Source: Terriglobales bacterium (GTDB lineage Bacteria > Acidobacteriota > Terriglobia > Terriglobales > Acidobacteriaceae). From it: a stretch of 64,000 nucleotides of DNA. The stretch's first letter is position 1. Each line of letters starts with the position of its first letter. Of the stretch, positions 8,771 to 18,246 are shown piece after piece. Below the pieces are notes generated by a model. The model was not told the origin of the DNA and searched no databases. It was given only the letters and a program-made list of their open reading frames with translations. Both the position numbers and the translations under genes were made by a program. The stretch lies in assembly GCA_035561515.1 (NCBI GenBank), contig DATMXP010000004.1:25135-89134 (forward strand). The letters run 5' to 3'.

Positions 8771-10165
8771 TTAGCTTTCGTTGGAGGCACCGTTCGCGTG
8801 CGCCTGGCTGTACTCCTTAAGTTTGTTGTGCAAGGTCTTCAGGCTGATGCCCAGAATCTCCGCGGCTCGAGTCTTGTTGTTGTTCGTAGATTCCAGGGTC
8901 TTCATAATCAGAAGACGCTCCGCCTCGCCAACGGTGGTTCCGACACCGAGTCGAACGGCGTTGGCTTCGAGAACCGGAGCTTTGGGTGTGACCTGCCCGA
9001 AACCGGGGGGCAGGTGGCGGGTCTCGATTACCGAACCTTCACAGACAATAACGGCGCGCTCGAGGACGTTGCGAAGTTCGCGGACATTGCCGGGCCAGGC
9101 ATAGCTGGCAAAGGTGTTCATGACCGCTTCACTCACCATGGCGACATTCCGGCCGTGTTTGATATCGATGTCGGCAATGAGCGCTTTCACGAGATCAGCC
9201 AAATCTTCCTTGTGCTCTCGAAGAGGCGGCATGTGGATGCTGAAGACGTTAAGGCGGTAATAGAGATCGTTTCGGAGTTCGCCCTTCGCAACGGCCTCTT
9301 CGGGAACCTTGTTGGTGGCTGCAATTACGCGCACATCCACAGAAGTTTCCACCTTGCTGCCTAACCGACGGAGTTTGCGATCTTCAAGGACGCGAAGGAG
9401 CTTGGCCTGAGTGCCGATGGGCATTTCACCAATTTCGTCCAGAAGAAGGGTCCCGCCTTCCGCTAACTCGAAACATCCAACACGACGCTCGAGTGCGCCC
9501 GTAAACGCACCTTTCTCGTGTCCGAAGATTTCACTTTCAATCAAAGTCTCAGGTATCGCGGCGCAATTAATGGCGACGAATGGCTTGTCCTTGCGAGAGC
9601 TCTGCTGGTGGATGGTGCGGGCGACCAACTCTTTTCCGGTGCCGCTTTCGCCTGTGATCAGTACCGAGGCAGTGCTGGGGGCAACCATTTCAACGAGACG
9701 GAAAACCTCCTGCATCTTCTTTGAAGGTCCAATGAGCGAGCCGAACACCCCGGTGTCGCGCAGCTTACGGCGAGTCGCTTCGAGTTCAACTTCCATTCCG
9801 CGCTGCCTTGTCGCATTTTGCAGAATGGTGCGCAGGCGGGTGGGGTTGACGGGCTTTTCGATGAAATCGTAAGCGCCGATCTTCATGGCCTGCACGGCCG
9901 TATCCACGCTTCCTTGAGCGGTCAGCACGATCACCGCGACTGGTTGCGATTGCTGAGACAGGCGCTGAAGCAATTCCAGACCATCCATTCGGGGCATCTT
10001 GAGGTCGGTGACAACGATGCCGGGGGAGAATGGGCCGACTTTTTCGAGTGCTTCCACTCCGTCGCTGGCGGTTTCGGTGCGGTATCCCCAGGCAGAGATC
10101 AACTCAGACATGCCGGAGCGTTCGTTATCTTCGTCCTCAACAATCAGGACCTTCTCTTGTGTCAT
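8771..10165 (-). CDS. NtrC-family sigma-54-dependent response regulator
   Basis: A 464-residue activator. The receiver domain has the acidic pocket EDED and the phospho-acceptor aspartate at residue 54 (VVTDLKMPRMDG). The AAA+ domain has Walker A GESGTGKE, the GAFTGA loop that contacts sigma-54, and the arginine-finger region. The C terminus is a Fis-type helix-turn-helix (NNKTRAAEILGISLKTLHNKL). I chose ATG 10165 over the adjacent GTG at 10168 because AAGGG sits seven bases upstream. It leads an operon with the sensor kinase. I found no clear -24/-12 element in the window to name a target. Confidence 0.93.
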   Translation of the reverse strand: MTQEKVLIVEDEDNERSGMSELISAWGYRTETASDGVEALEKVGPFSPGIVVTDLKMPRMDGLELLQRLSQQSQPVAVIVLTAQGSVDTAVQAMKIGAYDFIEKPVNPTRLRTILQNATRQRGMEVELEATRRKLRDTGVFGSLIGPSKKMQEVFRLVEMVAPSTASVLITGESGTGKELVARTIHQQSSRKDKPFVAINCAAIPETLIESEIFGHEKGAFTGALERRVGCFELAEGGTLLLDEIGEMPIGTQAKLLRVLEDRKLRRLGSKVETSVDVRVIAATNKVPEEAVAKGELRNDLYYRLNVFSIHMPPLREHKEDLADLVKALIADIDIKHGRNVAMVSEAVMNTFASYAWPGNVRELRNVLERAVIVCEGSVIETRHLPPGFGQVTPKAPVLEANAVRLGVGTTVGEAERLLIMKTLESTNNNKTRAAEILGISLKTLHNKLKEYSQAHANGASNES

Positions 10166-10830
10166 CACAGCCCTTCAAGTTCCAAAATGCAGCAGCCGTC
10201 CGGCTGCGAGACGATTTGGCGCAATCCGAGTACCTCACATTGGATGCGAAAATTCTACCTATAGTAACTTTTCAACCCGACGCGCATGTATAAAAGTGCG
10301 ACTGAATGTCGGTTGATCGAAGAAACATTGGCGGGAAGGGCATGTCATTCGCCGACCCGGCCCGAATCCCGAAATGGGAATGAAGGCGGATACCAGTGGT
10401 TCCGGCCTGCGCGGAGCGGTGTTCTGCGAATCCGGAAGATTCCCGGAGTGGCCAAGCAGAATGCAAGCGCCTGTGGGTTGCATCAATCTTACGGCGTGAG
10501 CACATGACCAAAATGCCGGTTCAGCGGGTGTTTCCGAGCTGAATATTTCGGGGCGGCTTGAAGCAGGGGAATCGCTTTTCGAGGAAATTTCCTAATAATC
10601 CAATAGAAATAACGGTTCAGTATTCAGTTCAAACCGCCGAAAGGTGCAGTCGGAAGCGGGAAACGGCTTCGCCTGCTTGGATCAGCACGGCAAGAATGAA
10701 TCCAAACTAATCTTCAAATCACCTTAGCCGGTGCGATACAATTCTCCGGCACGGTCTAAGTATTTCGGCTGTGCCGGATTCCTTTTCTCATTCGCAGTAA
10801 AACGTAGTCTTTGATTACCGGAGGATTTAC
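10166..10830. other. 665-bp intergenic region between the response regulator and the OmpA-like gene
   Basis: No convincing ORF. A perfect GCAGCCG-TC-CGGCTGC hairpin (10192-10207) lies in the leader of the regulator gene. Near the OmpA-like gene, CCGGCAC (10746-10752) and GTGCCGG (10771-10777) form an inverted repeat followed by a pyrimidine-rich stretch; GAAGC/GCTTC and other short stems lie upstream. No known riboswitch core was recognised. An AT-richer segment around 10570-10620 may hold the promoter. Confidence 0.5.
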
Positions 10831-12396
10831 ATGTCACTTCGTAAACGCGCTTCTGGCCGAGTACTGTTGGTGCTGGCCATATTTGTAATCGGCTTGATGT
10901 CCTCCGCCGTGCTAGCGCAAGAGGCCACTGTTCCCAAAGTGGACATATTTGCAGGGTATTCCTGGTATGACGCAGGAATGCGCGTGAACGGCATGAAGCT
11001 GGACAGCAATCCAATCGGGTTCGGAGCCGCCATAACTTATAACGCGAACAAATGGCTCGGCTTGACCTTGGATGGAGCTGGCCATCTTGGCAGCGACAAC
11101 AATCAGGCCGGAACCGTCATGATCGGTCCGCGGCTTACGTTCCGCGACCAGGAACACTTCCGCCCGTTTATCCATGCACTTGGTGGACTTCACCTGTTGA
11201 CACTGGATTCGCAAGTGCCCGGCGGCAGCTACAACCACAAGGGAATTGGCTTGAAGTTGGGCGGCGGATTCGATATTCCGATCAACAACCGGTTCAGCTA
11301 CCGCTTGTTTGAAGCCAACTATCTCTGGTCGCACCACAACCTGTATCCCCAGACGGCAGTTCACGGGAATACCGGTCGCGGCGCGGAACTGAGAACTGGT
11401 ATCGTGTTCAACTTTGGCGGCGCTCCGCCGCTACCGCCGATGGCGATGAGCTGCTCTGCTGCTCAGCCGGCCTCGGTGTTGGCAGGCGAACCCGTTTCGG
11501 TGAGCGCGAACGTTACGAACATTCCGCCGAAGAAGACCCTGACGTATGAGTGGTCAAGCACGGGCGGTAAGGTGAGTGGCAGCGGCACGGGAGCCCAGAT
11601 CGACACCGCTGGACTTGCGCCGGGAACGTACACGGTAACGGCGAAGGCAATTGATCCGAAGCCGAAGAAGAACCAGGGACCGCTGAGCTGCACGTCGACT
11701 TTCACGGTCAACGAGCCGCCGAAGCATCCGCCGACCGCACAGTGCTCGGCTAATCCGACCACGGTTCGTGCAGGCGACACTTCGACTGTCAACGTGACGG
11801 CTGGCAATCCTGACAATCGTCCGCTGACCTACAACTACACCGCAACCGCGGGTCGTGTGACCGGAAACAATGCGACGGCGACGTTGGATACGGCCGGCGC
11901 GAGCGCAGGTCCAATCCAGGTCACGGCAACAGTGAGCGATGATCGTGGTCTAAGTGCGAATTGCACCGCGTCGGTGAATGTGGAAGTTCCGCCTCCGCCG
12001 CCGCAAGCGACCAAGATCAACGAGTGCCAGTTCCCAGACAAGCGGCGTCCGTCCCGCGTGGACAACGCCTGCAAGGCTGTGCTGGATGAAGTCGCTTTGC
12101 GTCTGCAACGTGAAGCCGATGCCCGGCTGGTGATCGTGGGACATGGCGATCCGGCGGACAAGAAGAACATGGCACGGTTCTCGGCCGAGCGTGCGATCAA
12201 TTCCAGGACTTACCTGACGACCGGTGAGGCGAAGCAGGGAATTGACCCAACGCGCATCGAACTGCGGACCGGAGCTGACACTGGCATGACGGCTGAATAC
12301 TGGCTGGTTCCTGCTGGCGCCAACTTCACGATGGAAGGCACGCAACCGGTTGACGAGGCGAAGTTCGCACCTAAGAAACCGGCAAAGCGCCGCTAA
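10831..12396 (+). CDS. OmpA-like outer-membrane protein with two Ig/PKD-like repeats
   Basis: A 521-residue exported protein with a strong CCGGAGG ribosome binding site. A signal peptide (to about residue 29, VLAQEA) precedes an eight-strand beta-barrel-like region (about 35-195: VDIFAGYSWYDAG, GLTLDGAGHL, ELRTGIVFNFGG). Two PKD/Ig-like repeats follow, each with a C-S-A-x-P-x-x-V opening (about 208-290 and 305-385), then a proline stretch. The C-terminal part (about 395-510) resembles the OmpA/MotB peptidoglycan-binding domain (ADARLVIVGHGD, ARFSAERAINSRTYL, IELRTGADTG). It probably anchors the outer membrane to peptidoglycan. The C-terminal domain is degenerate compared with classical OmpA. 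Confidence 0.82.
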   Translation: MSLRKRASGRVLLVLAIFVIGLMSSAVLAQEATVPKVDIFAGYSWYDAGMRVNGMKLDSNPIGFGAAITYNANKWLGLTLDGAGHLGSDNNQAGTVMIGPRLTFRDQEHFRPFIHALGGLHLLTLDSQVPGGSYNHKGIGLKLGGGFDIPINNRFSYRLFEANYLWSHHNLYPQTAVHGNTGRGAELRTGIVFNFGGAPPLPPMAMSCSAAQPASVLAGEPVSVSANVTNIPPKKTLTYEWSSTGGKVSGSGTGAQIDTAGLAPGTYTVTAKAIDPKPKKNQGPLSCTSTFTVNEPPKHPPTAQCSANPTTVRAGDTSTVNVTAGNPDNRPLTYNYTATAGRVTGNNATATLDTAGASAGPIQVTATVSDDRGLSANCTASVNVEVPPPPPQATKINECQFPDKRRPSRVDNACKAVLDEVALRLQREADARLVIVGHGDPADKKNMARFSAERAINSRTYLTTGEAKQGIDPTRIELRTGADTGMTAEYWLVPAGANFTMEGTQPVDEAKFAPKKPAKRR

Positions 12397-12415
12397 CCGA
12401 GGTAGTGTTTTCGAG

Positions 12416-12447
12416 AGCCGGTCGAGTTATCGACCGGCTTTTCGTTT
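12416..12447 (+). terminator. Rho-independent terminator of the OmpA-like gene
   Basis: A perfect 10-bp stem AGCCGGTCGA / TCGACCGGCT with a GTTA loop, followed by TTTCGTTTTC. Confidence 0.9.
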
Positions 12448-12508
12448 TCGGCTATCCTGAATTGACCATCTCCTCAGGAGTTCGCTTCTGAGAGGCATCG
12501 GAGTACAC

Positions 12509-14512
12509 GTGGTCTTTTGCAGGGTCAAATACCGCTTTCTAGCAAACATCGGCCTCTTCCTGCTTTTTGCATTCCTTACAGCGAGTGCCCAGTGGATTTC
12601 TCTGGGTCCCAACGGTGGCGACGCACGCAGCCTGGCAGTCGACCCGTCGAATCCGGACAGGGTTTTCCTTGGTACGAGTGCAGGCGAACTGTTCCTGTCG
12701 ACTGACAGAGGAGCCAGCTGGACCCGGTACGCGCACCTGGGGGAAAACTACGACTACGTGCTGGACCACATCGCTATCGTTCCGAGTGATCCGGCGGTTA
12801 TGTATGTCAGCGCGTGGAGCATTGAGAACAATGGCGGCGACCTGTTTAAGTCCACTGACCATGGCAGAACGTGGACAGCGATGCCTGCCATGAGAGGGAA
12901 ATCAATTCGGGCGATGGCATTATCACCGTCAGATTCGCGCGCAATTGCCGTCGGCGCCCTGGACGGCGTCTATCGGAGTCTGGATGGTGGCCAAAACTGG
13001 GAGCGGATCTCGCCCGCGAGTAGCGCAGAAATCAAGAACATCGAGTCGATCGCGTTTGATCCGCGCAGCGTGCACACGGTGTATGCGGGTACGTGGCACC
13101 TTCCCTGGAAGACGGAAGACGGCGGGCGCACATGGGAGAACATCAAGCAAGGCATCATTGATGACTCGGATGTGTTCTCGATCATCGTGGACCAGAAGAA
13201 TCCGTCCGTGGTGTACGTGAGTGCCTGCTCGGGAATTTATAAGAGCGAGACCGCGGGAGCGCAGTTCAAGAAAGTGCAAGGGATTCCGTTCTCCGCGCGC
13301 CGTACGCGAGTTCTGCACCAGGATCCCACGAACAGTGCGGTTGTGTACGCCGGAACTACCGACGGATTATGGAAGACGGTTGATTCGGGGCAAACATGGG
13401 CTCGGGTAAGCGGGGCAAATCTCATTATCAACGATGTGCTGGTGGATCCCCGTGACCCGAACGCGGTTCTGCTGGCAACAGACAGAAGTGGGGTGTTGAT
13501 GAGCCGCGATGGAGGCAACAGCTTCGCGGACTCGAACCGCGGATTTTCGCATCGCCAGGTGACTGCCGTGGTCGTGGACAGGGATGACCCGGAACGAATC
13601 TACGCCGCGATGATCAACAACCGGGAGTACGGAGGCGTTTACCAGTCCAGGGACAGTGGACGGACTTGGTCGGCGTGGAATTTCGGCTTGGGGGCCAGAG
13701 ACATTTTCAGCCTTGATCAGTCTGACGACGGCACGATTGTTGCCGGAACGAACCAGGGGGTCTTCAGCCTGAAGAAGGACACAGGCAAGTGGAACCCGAT
13801 CAACCTGGTTCTTCGCGAGAAGACAACGACCATACCAGTGAAACCGCGGAAGAAAGGCGCGCCCAAGACGCGGATTAAGCGCGAGTGGATCAAAAGCGCC
13901 ATCACAGGGCGTGCCGCGCAGGTACGCGTCGGGAACGGAACGTGGTTCGCTGCGACGGCACAAGGGCTGTTTAAATCGAAAGACTCTGGAGCAAGTTGGA
14001 CCGGTGGCGCAGTTCTGGGACAGGCGCAATTCGTCGCCGTCGATACAGACGGCAAAAAGGTACTGGCCGCAAGTCCAGTGGCGGTTCTGCTATCCGATGA
14101 TTTGGGGGAGAGTTGGAAGCAGTTGGAATTGCCGCCGTTTGTAAGCCGGATTTTCAATGTCGCAGTCGGGCCGAACGGTGACCTCTGGATTGTCACGCAC
14201 ATGGGGACTTTCCGGAGCAGGAATACGGGAGGCAGTTGGGAACATATCTCGGCGGGGTATCCGCCAACGAAGTTCTCTTACGTCAGGTACGATCGCGCGG
14301 GTGCGCGGTTAATCGGAGTAGCGGGCGCTCGTAACCGCGTTTACCAGAGCTTTGATGGTGGAGATACGTGGTCACTGCAAGCGGACGCTGTCTACCCGAT
14401 TCGGAATCTGTCGGTGGCGCAAGGACGAATTCTTGCCGTCACGGACTTCAGTGGCGTGATTTCACAGACAGGGCAGCGACAGAGTTCGGCGTCGGGCGGC
14501 GGGTCGCGTTAA
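12509..14512 (+). CDS. Secreted BNR/Asp-box repeat beta-propeller protein (sortilin/VPS10-like)
   Basis: A 667-residue protein starting at GTG 12509 with GGAG six bases upstream and a signal peptide (FLANIGLFLLFAFLTASAQ). The whole mature chain consists of beta-propeller blades with Asp-box motifs of the S-x-D-x-G-x-T-W type: STDRGASW, STDHGRTW, SLDGGQNW, TEDGGRTW, TVDSGQTW, SRDSGRTW, SKDSGASW and SFDGGDTW. These are found in exo-sialidase-like, photosynthesis-stability and VPS10/sortilin-like proteins. No catalytic residues can be named. The gene is monocistronic and ends two bases from the stop of the convergent metallo-beta-lactamase gene. Confidence 0.82.
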   Translation: MVFCRVKYRFLANIGLFLLFAFLTASAQWISLGPNGGDARSLAVDPSNPDRVFLGTSAGELFLSTDRGASWTRYAHLGENYDYVLDHIAIVPSDPAVMYVSAWSIENNGGDLFKSTDHGRTWTAMPAMRGKSIRAMALSPSDSRAIAVGALDGVYRSLDGGQNWERISPASSAEIKNIESIAFDPRSVHTVYAGTWHLPWKTEDGGRTWENIKQGIIDDSDVFSIIVDQKNPSVVYVSACSGIYKSETAGAQFKKVQGIPFSARRTRVLHQDPTNSAVVYAGTTDGLWKTVDSGQTWARVSGANLIINDVLVDPRDPNAVLLATDRSGVLMSRDGGNSFADSNRGFSHRQVTAVVVDRDDPERIYAAMINNREYGGVYQSRDSGRTWSAWNFGLGARDIFSLDQSDDGTIVAGTNQGVFSLKKDTGKWNPINLVLREKTTTIPVKPRKKGAPKTRIKREWIKSAITGRAAQVRVGNGTWFAATAQGLFKSKDSGASWTGGAVLGQAQFVAVDTDGKKVLAASPVAVLLSDDLGESWKQLELPPFVSRIFNVAVGPNGDLWIVTHMGTFRSRNTGGSWEHISAGYPPTKFSYVRYDRAGARLIGVAGARNRVYQSFDGGDTWSLQADAVYPIRNLSVAQGRILAVTDFSGVISQTGQRQSSASGGGSR

Positions 14513-14513
14513 T

Positions 14514-15905
14514 TCAACTTGCCGCGGCGGCAGTGGAAATGGGCAGGTTTTGTTTCTCCCAGGCATCGAAGCCGCCGATCACGTCCACTACCTCGGAGAA
14601 TCCAGCCTTCTTCAGCAAACTTGCAGCAATCATGCTGCGATAACCCGATTTGCAATGAACGGCGACGGGTTTCGTGGGGTCGAGTTCCGGCAGTCCTGAG
14701 TAAAAGAGATCGAGCGGGCGGAAGTACGCCACGTCGAGGTGGCCGGAATCCCATTCTCCCTGTCTGCGGACATCAAGAACCTGAACGTCGCCAGATCGTA
14801 TGGCGGAACTGAGCTCCGACGGTGAGATGCGTCCAATGGTGGAAGTGCTCAGACCCGAAGCCGTCCAGGTGGCGAGCCCTCCTTCCAGGTATCCCGTCAT
14901 AGTTTCGATACCGACCCGTGCGAGGCGAATGCGAGCCTCGTTTACCTGGTCGACGCTCTGGGCAAGCAGCACGATGGGAGTATCGAGGCCAAGAATGGTG
15001 GCTGCCCAACTGGCGAACTGCCCTGAAAGTCCGATGTTAATGGAGCCCGGAACGTAAGCGGCTGCGAAATCCGCGCTTTCACGAACGTCCAAAACGACAG
15101 CCGAATCGTCTTCGATGATTTGCTGAAGTTCCGAAGCGTTCAGGGATCGAAGCGGAGGTAAGTCGTTCAGTGGCGGAGCTCCTTCGCGATTGATCTCTGC
15201 GTCGTGTGCGAAGTATTCCGGCCGTACCGGTAAGTTGGTCGTCAACTGTTGGATGAATTCTTCCTTCGTCCTGATCTGGAGCGCATAGTTTGTCAGGCGC
15301 TCGGTGCCGATGGTCGAGTAACGCTCAGCCCTCATATTCCGGCCGCAGAGTGAACCTGCGCCGTGTGCGGGGTAGACAAGGACTTCATCGGGCAATGTGA
15401 GTAATTTCTGGTGAAGGCTGTCGAAGAGCATTCCGGCGAGTTGCTGTGGTGTGTGCGTCGGCGAAAGATCAGGACGGCCCACATCACCGATGAACAGCGT
15501 GTCCCCGGTCAGAACGGCCCACGGGTTCACACTCTTTTCAGGGTCGATGACAAGCAGGCAAATACTTTCCGGTGTGTGGCCAGGCGTCGCCAGAGTGCGG
15601 ATATGACAATTTCCAAACTGGAGTTCAAATCCATCATCCACAGGTACATGCGGAAAGCGCGCGCCAGCTAAACGGCTCAGGTAAACCTGTGCTCCCGTGC
15701 GAGCCGCCAGTTCGCGATGCCCTGAGACGAAATCAGCGTGAAGATGGGTTTCGAAAATGTGCTTGATCTGAAATCCACGTTCGTCGGCTGCGCGGAGGTA
15801 AATTTCGACGTCCCGCTGGGGGTCCACGATGATCGCGGTTCCTTCCGACGCCAACATGTAAGAGGCGTGAGCCAGACACCCGAGGTAGAACTGCTGGAAA
15901 TACAT
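14514..15905 (-). CDS. MBL-fold hydrolase with two rhodanese domains (persulfide dioxygenase-like)
   Basis: A 463-residue protein read from ATG 15905, which has GGTGGGA five bases upstream. The N-terminal 250 residues are an ETHE1-like metallo-beta-lactamase domain with THLHADFVSG, ATPGHTPES and TGDTLFIGDVGRPDL. Two rhodanese domains follow. The first (about 260-350) has VVLDVRESADF but no cysteine in its active loop (LLAQSVDQ), so it is probably inactive. The second (about 365-458) has the active cysteine in VHCKSGYRS. Such proteins oxidise glutathione persulfide or related sulfane sulfur in the cytoplasm. It converges with the BNR gene. Confidence 0.88.
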   Translation of the reverse strand: MYFQQFYLGCLAHASYMLASEGTAIIVDPQRDVEIYLRAADERGFQIKHIFETHLHADFVSGHRELAARTGAQVYLSRLAGARFPHVPVDDGFELQFGNCHIRTLATPGHTPESICLLVIDPEKSVNPWAVLTGDTLFIGDVGRPDLSPTHTPQQLAGMLFDSLHQKLLTLPDEVLVYPAHGAGSLCGRNMRAERYSTIGTERLTNYALQIRTKEEFIQQLTTNLPVRPEYFAHDAEINREGAPPLNDLPPLRSLNASELQQIIEDDSAVVLDVRESADFAAAYVPGSINIGLSGQFASWAATILGLDTPIVLLAQSVDQVNEARIRLARVGIETMTGYLEGGLATWTASGLSTSTIGRISPSELSSAIRSGDVQVLDVRRQGEWDSGHLDVAYFRPLDLFYSGLPELDPTKPVAVHCKSGYRSMIAASLLKKAGFSEVVDVIGGFDAWEKQNLPISTAAAAS

Positions 15906-15930
15906 GATTCCCACCCCACAAGAAATCGAC

Positions 15931-16596
15931 TTATCTCTTCTTCAAAGTGCGCCAAATATCGGGCCAGAATTCCTTCACGACATTGAAGCCAGCGCGGGTA
16001 CCGATGACAATGCCCGCGCGGCTGAAGACCAGACCCACACCACGTTGCTCGTCCGGATAGTATGCGTTGGACAGGCCGCCGGCAGCAATGGCGCCCATCC
16101 AGAGCGCAGCGTTCGGCACCGGTCGCCGATGATCATTGCGAGTGACGAAGACCCTCGTGATTGAATACAGGGTGCGTGATGAAGCGGAGCCGGTTTCCTT
16201 TCTGAAGTAGCGAGGATCGGTGCGCAAGACAGAAGGGAAGACGAAGGTTCCGAAAAACTCCATTGAGGTTTGATCCGCCAATGCGGCTCCGAAGCGTTTG
16301 CCGTAGCCTTCCGCCCCCTGACCGTAGGCAGGAAACTTGTCGCGAGCCTGGGAAACTCCGGCCTTTGCACCTGCGGCCACGATCTGAAATGGATTGGTTG
16401 AATTGTCGGCAAATAAGAGAAATTTCTGGCTGGTCGAGAGCGGTGCGTCGCTGCTTGAAGAAGCTACGGGAATAAACGAAAACCGTCGCTTCTGTTTCGC
16501 TTCCACCTGCGGAGTGGGTGCGTCAGGGAGGGGGTTCTCCTGGGCGTGCGAGGGCGCCATTACGCAGAGAAGCAGCAGGAAAATCATCGCTTTCAA
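15931..16596 (-). CDS. Exported protein of unknown function
   Basis: A 221-residue protein. TTG 16596 is preferred because GGGGAG lies six bases upstream; ATG 16587 is three codons later and gives the same signal peptide (AMIFLLLLCVMAPSHAQ). A proline-rich stretch (ENPLPDAPTPQ) is followed by a region with small-residue helices, including AAGAKAGVSQARDKFPAYGQ, FFGTFVFPSVLRTDPRYF and WMGAIAAGGLSNAYYPDEQR. This resembles a family of Acidobacteria envelope proteins of unknown role. It is probably membrane-associated. It lies just upstream of the rhodanese gene on the same strand and may be cotranscribed. Confidence 0.65.
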   Translation of the reverse strand: MKAMIFLLLLCVMAPSHAQENPLPDAPTPQVEAKQKRRFSFIPVASSSSDAPLSTSQKFLLFADNSTNPFQIVAAGAKAGVSQARDKFPAYGQGAEGYGKRFGAALADQTSMEFFGTFVFPSVLRTDPRYFRKETGSASSRTLYSITRVFVTRNDHRRPVPNAALWMGAIAAGGLSNAYYPDEQRGVGLVFSRAGIVIGTRAGFNVVKEFWPDIWRTLKKR

Positions 16597-16779
16597 TTTG
16601 AACTCCCCGAGTTGGATAAGGGTACACGTGAGTATCCGTGCGCGCAATCGAGGCGAGTCGTCTCCCGGATTGGAAGCGGAAACGACGGATGTTCCGTTCG
16701 TAATACTGGCGACTGTGCCGGGGTTGCCGGAGATGGGGAATACGCATAGAATAGGAAAACAATCTGCGTAGTAAGAAGT

Positions 16780-16856
16780 AGGCGCGTAGCTCAGTTGGTT
16801 AGAGCGCTACCTTGACACGGTAGAGGTCAGGAGTTCGAGTCTCCTCGTGCCTACCA
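16780..16856 (+). tRNA. tRNA-Val (anticodon GAC)
   Basis: A complete cloverleaf. The acceptor pair AGGCGCG/CGTGCCT (one G-U) is followed by D stem GCTC/GAGC and anticodon stem CTACC/GGTAG around loop TTGACAC with anticodon GAC at 16814-16816. The T arm carries GTTCGAGTC and CCA is encoded at 16854-16856. GAC reads valine codons GUC and GUU. Confidence 0.97.
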
Positions 16857-16962
16857 TTTCTTTTGTATGACTTAGGGGACTAAACGCCACTTTGTCAGCT
16901 TGCAATCCCGTAGCTCCAGCCCCCGTCAGTTACTCGCATTCCCGACGCTTCAAGACAAAAAG

Positions 16963-17361
16963 CTAACGCTTCGGTGCCTCGTGCAATTCGATTGGATTGC
17001 CATCCGGGTCATCCAGCAGGATTTGTCGGCCTCCCGGGCCGGACTCGACTGCACTGCGAAACGATGTATGGGCTTTCTTGAGTGCGTTGATGGAAGCGTC
17101 CAGTTCATCCACGTACAGCACAATACGATTCCAACCGCCGGAATGTTGCTGGGTTCCGTCGGGCATAGGGCGGTTGCCGGACGCGCCGGGGCCGCTCAAG
17201 AGAAGGTGAAGGTTGCCGCGCGCGATGATGAACACGGGGCCTCCGCGCTGGATAGGATGGAATCCGAGTTGGTCTGTGTAGAACTTCAGAGATCGCTCCA
17301 GGTCGGAAACCTGATAACGGACAATGGCGGTGTTGTTGTCAGGCGTGAATCGAATGCTCAT
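16963..17361 (-). CDS. Glyoxalase/bleomycin-resistance (VOC) superfamily protein
   Basis: A 132-residue single VOC domain. It shows the paired beta-alpha-beta-beta-beta modules: AIVRYQVSDLERSLKFYTDQLGF at the start and WNRIVLYVDELDASINAL with ILLDDPDGNPIELHE at the end. The final E is the usual metal ligand; the first-module ligand position has R rather than H, so metal binding is uncertain. The family includes glyoxalase I, dioxygenases and antibiotic-binding proteins. It follows the DUF998 gene on the same strand after 62 bases. Confidence 0.85.
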   Translation of the reverse strand: MSIRFTPDNNTAIVRYQVSDLERSLKFYTDQLGFHPIQRGGPVFIIARGNLHLLLSGPGASGNRPMPDGTQQHSGGWNRIVLYVDELDASINALKKAHTSFRSAVESGPGGRQILLDDPDGNPIELHEAPKR

Positions 17362-17423
17362 TTTCGAACCTCATCTAGGGACGCGAAGCGCGAGAGTTTG
17401 GATAGCCAACTTAAATCGTCAAA

Positions 17424-18131
17424 TCACTGACCGGGCTGGAGGTTCCACCGCACGCGCTCTGGGGCAGTATCGTGCCGTTCCGTCCGTCGGTACAGATGAA
17501 ATGCAATCGCTGTCACCCAGACCCACATCGCAATCCCGGGTACAAGAAATGCAAGATTCTTGGTGGAAGTATCGGCTCCGGCGATCGCGACGAGCGCAAA
17601 TGCGGCGAGCGAAATTGGGACGGCTACCCAGGAAAACCAGACCCACTTGCGGAGTCCGTGGGCGGCGAACCACCGTGCGATCACAAGACTTGCGGCGACA
17701 AGCGCAATAGAACTAAGCGAGCGGGATGCCATCTGGAGGAGCCCGTGCCAGGTCGTTGTATGGGACAGCGTGCCGGGTGGAAAGCCGATCACCGGGTCTG
17801 CGGGGAAGACTCCGCTGCTGATGTAGGCGATTCCATATAGCACAAACAGCCGTGAGCCCCATAGCCCACCGAGGTCACGTGGTAGCATTCGGCGGACGCC
17901 GACTGCAAAGAGCACCATCAACACGCCCGCGATAATGTAATTCGCCTGGTGAATCCAGCCGAGATCGCCGGTTGTTAGCAGGTTATAACGGTGGATTCTT
18001 GGATCGAAGCCCTCGCGCGTGACTGCCTGGATGGCTGTGACCGCAATATAGAGTGGACCCGCAAGGAACCCGCAGGCGAGTAATGCCCCGGTATTTCTTG
18101 ACACGGATTTGTATATGTTTTGCTGGAGCAT
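17424..18131 (-). CDS. DUF998 membrane protein
   Basis: A 235-residue integral membrane protein with about six hydrophobic segments. The pattern LACGFLAGPLYIAVTAIQA, then GFDPRIHRYNLLTTGDLGWI, is typical of DUF998 proteins, whose function is not known. An AAGGAG seven bases before ATG supports this start. It is divergent from the ECF sigma gene across a 115-bp gap. ECF41-type sigma factors usually control a neighbouring membrane or redox gene, so this is a candidate target, but I saw no sigma-specific promoter facing it. Confidence 0.8.
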   Translation of the reverse strand: MLQQNIYKSVSRNTGALLACGFLAGPLYIAVTAIQAVTREGFDPRIHRYNLLTTGDLGWIHQANYIIAGVLMVLFAVGVRRMLPRDLGGLWGSRLFVLYGIAYISSGVFPADPVIGFPPGTLSHTTTWHGLLQMASRSLSSIALVAASLVIARWFAAHGLRKWVWFSWVAVPISLAAFALVAIAGADTSTKNLAFLVPGIAMWVWVTAIAFHLYRRTERHDTAPERVRWNLQPGQ

Positions 18132-18185
18132 CCCATTTCTCCTTAACGTCGTATGTAAAGCATCGAGCCCCGACCCGAAGATGTT

Positions 18186-18212
18186 TGTTACCTTGGGCTG
18201 GGATCATTCGTC
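18186..18212 (+). promoter_or_regulatory. Candidate ECF41-type autoregulated promoter
   Basis: TGTTACC, exactly 16 bases, then CGTC, 34 bases before the sigma-factor start codon. From memory the ECF41 consensus is TGTCACA-N16-CGTC, so the -10 is a perfect match and the -35 differs at two positions. Confidence 0.55.
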
Positions 18213-18246
18213 AGGTGTATGACGGAGCAGGAGGCGCGAACGTAAC

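Noticed and set aside
10510..10830. A known riboswitch (cyclic-di-GMP, cobalamin, TPP)
   Set aside because: None of the conserved core boxes of these classes could be found.
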